From an uncultured Campylobacter sp. (GTDB taxonomy: Bacteria > Campylobacterota > Campylobacteria > Campylobacterales > Campylobacteraceae): a stretch of DNA of 64,000 nucleotides. Where the stretch lies: NCBI RefSeq assembly GCF_963526985.1, contig NZ_CAURPW010000010.1, positions 1-64,000 on the forward strand, written 5' to 3'. The first letter of the stretch is position 1. Every line of letters begins with the position of its first letter. The translations under genes and the position numbers were made by a program. Positions 60,963-64,000 of the stretch are shown piece by piece. The notes beneath the pieces were generated by a model. The model searched no databases and was not told the DNA's origin. It saw only the letters and a program-made list of their open reading frames with translations.

Positions 60963-62375
60963 TTAAAATAAATTCGGCTCTCTCACATAGTTTTTCTGTT
61001 CGTATTCCTTACCCGCATCGTGGTCTTTTAGGAGTTTTACGACGACGGGACTTAGCGCGATGATGGCGATTAAATTCGGCAGTACCATAAGTCCGTTAAA
61101 CATATCCGCTAGCTCCCAGACGAAATTTATCTTAAGCAAACTGCCTAAAAATATAAACCCGACGACTAAAATTTGCAAGACGCGCACGAATTTAGCACCG
61201 AAAAGATAGCGAACGTTTATCTCGGCAAAATAATACCACCCAAGTATCGTCGTAAACGCAAAGAAAAACAAGCAAACCGCCACAAAGCTATATCCGCCCG
61301 TATGCCCCAAAACATGCGAGGAAAAGGCCTCCTGAACGAGCGCGATACCAGTTAGCACGGCTTTGCCGTTTTCAAAACGTATCACGTCCGCGCTTAGCAC
61401 GACAAAAACCGTGATATTTAGGACGATAAAGGTATCTACGAACACGCTCATGATGCCAAGTACGGCTTGATCGACGGGGTGCTTGACGTTAGCCGCGGCG
61501 TGCGCGTGAGGGGTCGAGCCCATGCCCGCTTCGTTTGAAAACAGCCCGCGCGCGATACCGTATCTCATCGCCGTAGCTATCGTGGCTCCGGTCGCGCCGC
61601 CCCAGGCCGCTGATGGATTGAATGCTGCTTCAAAGATGAGCGCGACGACGCTTGGGATTTTTTCGATATTAAACCCGATGATGACTAACCCGACCGCGAC
61701 GTAGAGGATCGCCATTAGCGGCACGATTTTTTCTGCTACGCGCGCGATAGCCTTGACGCCGCCGATAAAAATCATAGCGCAAATCGCCGCTAAAAATAGC
61801 CCGCTAGCCCAGTTTGGGATACCAAACGCCCCCTTAAAGCCGTCTGAGATGGAGTTAGCCTGCACCATATTTCCCATAAATCCGAGCGCTAAAATGATCG
61901 CCAGCGCAAAAAATGCCGCCAGAGCTTTGGCGTAACGGCTCTTTAGTCCGCGACTGATATAAAACGCAGGCCCGCCGATCACGTGACCGCTGTCGTCCTT
62001 GGCGCGGTAAATTTGCGCGAGGCAGATCTCGGCAAAATTCGTCGCCATGCCCAAAAACGCCGCGCACCACATCCAAAATATCGCGCCCGGACCGCCCATT
62101 ATAAGCGCGGTCGTAGCGCCGACTAAGTTGCCCGTGCCCACCTGCGCCGCGACGGCCGTAGCGACCGCCTGAAACGAACTCATGCCCGATTTTCCCGCCG
62201 CTTCGCCGTGCAGCGAAAAATTGCCGAACAGCCCGCAAAGCCCCGCTTTAAATTTAAAAATCTGCACGAAACGAAGCCTAATCGTGAAGTAAAGCCCCGT
62301 ACCGCAAAGCAGCGCGATGAGAAAATACGGCCCCCAAAGGAATGAATTTACGGAGCTTATGAGATCGGTGAGCAT
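60963..62375 (-). CDS. Sodium:alanine symporter (AGCS family)
   Basis: 470 residues from the ATG at 62375; a TTG eleven codons upstream has no ribosome site. About eleven membrane helices. Family signatures: ATAVAAQVGTGNLVGATTALIMGGPGAIFWMW near residue 80 and YGIARGLFSNEAGMGSTPHAHAAA near 290. Carries alanine or glycine with sodium into the cell. Monocistronic, convergent to nothing, AAAGG weakly placed before the start. Confidence 0.93.
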   Translation of the reverse strand: MLTDLISSVNSFLWGPYFLIALLCGTGLYFTIRLRFVQIFKFKAGLCGLFGNFSLHGEAAGKSGMSSFQAVATAVAAQVGTGNLVGATTALIMGGPGAIFWMWCAAFLGMATNFAEICLAQIYRAKDDSGHVIGGPAFYISRGLKSRYAKALAAFFALAIILALGFMGNMVQANSISDGFKGAFGIPNWASGLFLAAICAMIFIGGVKAIARVAEKIVPLMAILYVAVGLVIIGFNIEKIPSVVALIFEAAFNPSAAWGGATGATIATAMRYGIARGLFSNEAGMGSTPHAHAAANVKHPVDQAVLGIMSVFVDTFIVLNITVFVVLSADVIRFENGKAVLTGIALVQEAFSSHVLGHTGGYSFVAVCLFFFAFTTILGWYYFAEINVRYLFGAKFVRVLQILVVGFIFLGSLLKINFVWELADMFNGLMVLPNLIAIIALSPVVVKLLKDHDAGKEYEQKNYVREPNLF

Positions 62376-62408
62376 GGATTTTGCCTTTAAATATTTAAAA
62401 TTTTTCAA

Positions 62409-63169
62409 GTATATTTAAAAAAAAATAAAATTAGAATAAATAAGAAAAATTTTTTAGCTTGGCTTAAAATTTTGTGCCGACTTTGGACTTACTAGCGATA
62501 AGCGCATTCTTGCTAGCTAGGTTTTACGGCAGTTTTTTGCGCTCTAAGGCGTTTTTGATTGATAATTTCTAAATTTATCCCGCAAAGACGGCTTAGCAGG
62601 GCTGAAATTTTTAAATTTTATACGCGTTTTTAGCGGCTTTTATGAGCGATTCGCCGTTTTTCCTGCGCGGACGTAGCACGGCAAAACGTATTTGGCTCTC
62701 GGTTTTACTAAAACTTTATCAAAAGTGTTTAAAAGGCTTTGGCGCTAAATCGCTTTGTCGTCTTTGCCAAAATTGCCCGCCTTTTGCTTGATTAGGTTAA
62801 ATTTACCGTTTTGCGCCGATTTTTGTAAGATTAGGCAAGCTAGCAATGCCTCGCGAACTGCCGGCGGGTTTGCTTTCGGGTTTAAATTTAACAGCAAATT
62901 TCGCTTTTACCACACGAATTTAACGCTACCTCATAGGCTTAAGCCGCGTAAAATCCTTGACGGTCGCGTCAAAAACCGCACGCGAATAAAAACAAATCAT
63001 CATCGTAAAAGCCTTATTCCCGAAGCTCCCACCATTAATCCACCTAGAGGCGCACTCTCTATCTTTAAATTTGCGATGTATGCTAAATTTTGCTCGTTTC
63101 TCTGCATTTCTTTTTAAAATTTACTCTTATGCCTGCCGTAAATTAAATCTGACGGAGTAAAGCCTAAAT
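62409..63169. other. Intergenic region without a gene
   Basis: About 760 bp with no convincing frame on either strand; a 120-residue plus-strand frame (62755-63117) has no family features, codon bias or ribosome site. Confidence 0.55.
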
Positions 63170-64000
63170 TTAGCCTTTTGATTTGATTTTAACCAGCCAC
63201 TCGTCCAGCGTTTTTTCAAAGCCGATGCCGTTGCTCTCGTAAAATTTAAGCGATTTCTCGAGATATTTTTGCTCCACCCAGCCGCCAAAATCATGCGGAT
63301 AAAGGTAGTCCTTGGCCTCGGGCGCGGTGTTGATGAGATAGGGCGGGATGGCTAGCGGCGGCTCGTTCTTTACATAGGCTAACGCAGCGTTTATGGCTTT
63401 GTAGCTGGAGTTTGACTTTGGCGAGTGAGCCAGGTACATCGCGCACTGAGCGAGGATTATACGCGCTTCGGGAAAGCCGATCTTGCTAACGGCGGCAAGC
63501 GCGTTAGCGGCTAAATTTAGCGCGTTAGGGTTTGCATTACCGATGTCCTCGCTGGCAAATATCGCCATCCTTCGCGCGATAAAATCAGCGCTCTCGCCCG
63601 CGTCGATAAGCCGCGCTAGATAGTACATAACGGCGTTTTCATCGCTGCCGCGCAGGCTTTTTATAAATGCGCTCGCTAACCCGTAATGCACGTCGTCCTC
63701 GCTAACTCCTTCGCTAACGGCGTTAGCTCGCAGCATTTTTAAATTCTCTAACGTTATTTTTTCATCCAGACCCACGGCAAACTCGAGCAAATTTAGCAGT
63801 CCGCGCGCATCTCCGCCGCTACTTTTTATGAGATAGGCCTTGGCATCGTCTGAGATGTCAAATTTGACTTCGCCTCTCACGCGCTCAAGCAGCTTTTCAA
63901 AATCCTCGCTCGAAAGCGGTTTAAACTCAAAGAGCATCGAGCGGCTGCGGATGCCCGAGCTTAGCGTGAAATATGGATTTTCCGTGCTGGCTCCGATGAT
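63170..64000 (-). CDS. rarA: Replication-associated recombination protein A, 3' part
   Basis: AAA+ ATPase (MgsA/RarA) that acts at stalled replication forks. The window cuts its 5' end; the visible 276 residues begin in IIGASTENPYFTLSSGIRSRS, the sensor-1/arginine region, and continue with FKPLSSEDFEKLLERV and the conserved C-terminal tetramer part (ASEDIGNANPNALNLAANALAA, GFPEARIILAQCAMYLAHSPKSN, YLYPHDFGGWVEQKYL). The Walker motifs lie outside. Confidence 0.93.
   Translation of the reverse strand: MIGASTENPYFTLSSGIRSRSMLFEFKPLSSEDFEKLLERVRGEVKFDISDDAKAYLIKSSGGDARGLLNLLEFAVGLDEKITLENLKMLRANAVSEGVSEDDVHYGLASAFIKSLRGSDENAVMYYLARLIDAGESADFIARRMAIFASEDIGNANPNALNLAANALAAVSKIGFPEARIILAQCAMYLAHSPKSNSSYKAINAALAYVKNEPPLAIPPYLINTAPEAKDYLYPHDFGGWVEQKYLEKSLKFYESNGIGFEKTLDEWLVKIKSKG

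Noticed and set aside
62755..63117. 120-residue plus-strand protein
   Set aside because: No ribosome site, no family features, composition like the flanking non-coding DNA.

Overview
The window is about 64 kb of chromosome from a Campylobacter, most likely an oral/anaerobic species of the C. showae / rectus / curvus / concisus group. The clues are: a periplasmic methylmenaquinol:fumarate reductase operon (mfrABE); a single S10-spc-alpha ribosomal cluster without rpmD (L30), as usual in Campylobacterota; gene orders I recall from C. jejuni (fliK-flgD-flgE diverging from typA; dgkA next to the phosphoethanolamine transferase); two tandem DUF2393 genes; promoters with an extended -10 (TGnTAAAAT / TATAAT) and little -35; and a large surface protein with DUF4214-like N-terminus. 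The species assignment is inference.

Layout. 1-1.6 kb: AT-rich accessory end with a ParE/RelE-type toxin-antitoxin pair, stopping at the 3' end of a tRNA-Glu(CTC). 1.9-5.7 kb: mfrABE with terminator and promoter. 6.2-9.7 kb: Bcr/CflA efflux pump, dgkA, phosphoethanolamine transferase. 9.7-10.4 kb: a nested inverted-repeat element. 10.4-16.8 kb: YhbP-like protein, DUF1294-like membrane protein, a small protein behind a sigma-28-like promoter, dimeric dUTPase, EI24 membrane protein, Zn-ribbon peptide, a degenerate stretch, two DUF2393 proteins and hisIE. 16.8-18 kb: AT-rich decayed region. 18-32.4 kb: ribosomal protein cluster on the minus strand (rpsJ to rplQ, with secY, map, infA, rpmJ, rpoA), interrupted by a 567-bp non-coding insert with four approx. 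60-bp repeats between rpsH and rplF. 32.7-38 kb: ATPase, exported protein, AT-rich P-loop orphan, rnhB and an unknown protein. 38.3-40.8 kb: nrdB-nitrilase-pcm operon. 40.9-46.7 kb: flgE-flgD-fliK behind a sigma-54 promoter, and typA. 47-56 kb: two leucine-rich-repeat proteins, uppP, phosphatase genes (one frameshifted), tRNA-Ser, coaE, purM, a MipA-like porin with an amber stop, an M20 amidohydrolase and a SnoaL fragment. 56.4-60.8 kb: 1483-residue putative S-layer/secreted protein. 61-64 kb: AGCS amino-acid carrier and the 3' part of rarA.

How it works together: most of the window is core housekeeping (translation, respiration on fumarate, envelope lipid recycling, nucleotide and CoA synthesis, flagellar hook). 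The accessory signal lies in the surface protein, LRR proteins, several decayed genes, intergenic inverted/tandem repeats, and an extreme excess of the hexamer AAATTT both between and inside genes. No CRISPR array, complete insertion sequence or clear multi-gene defence system was seen.
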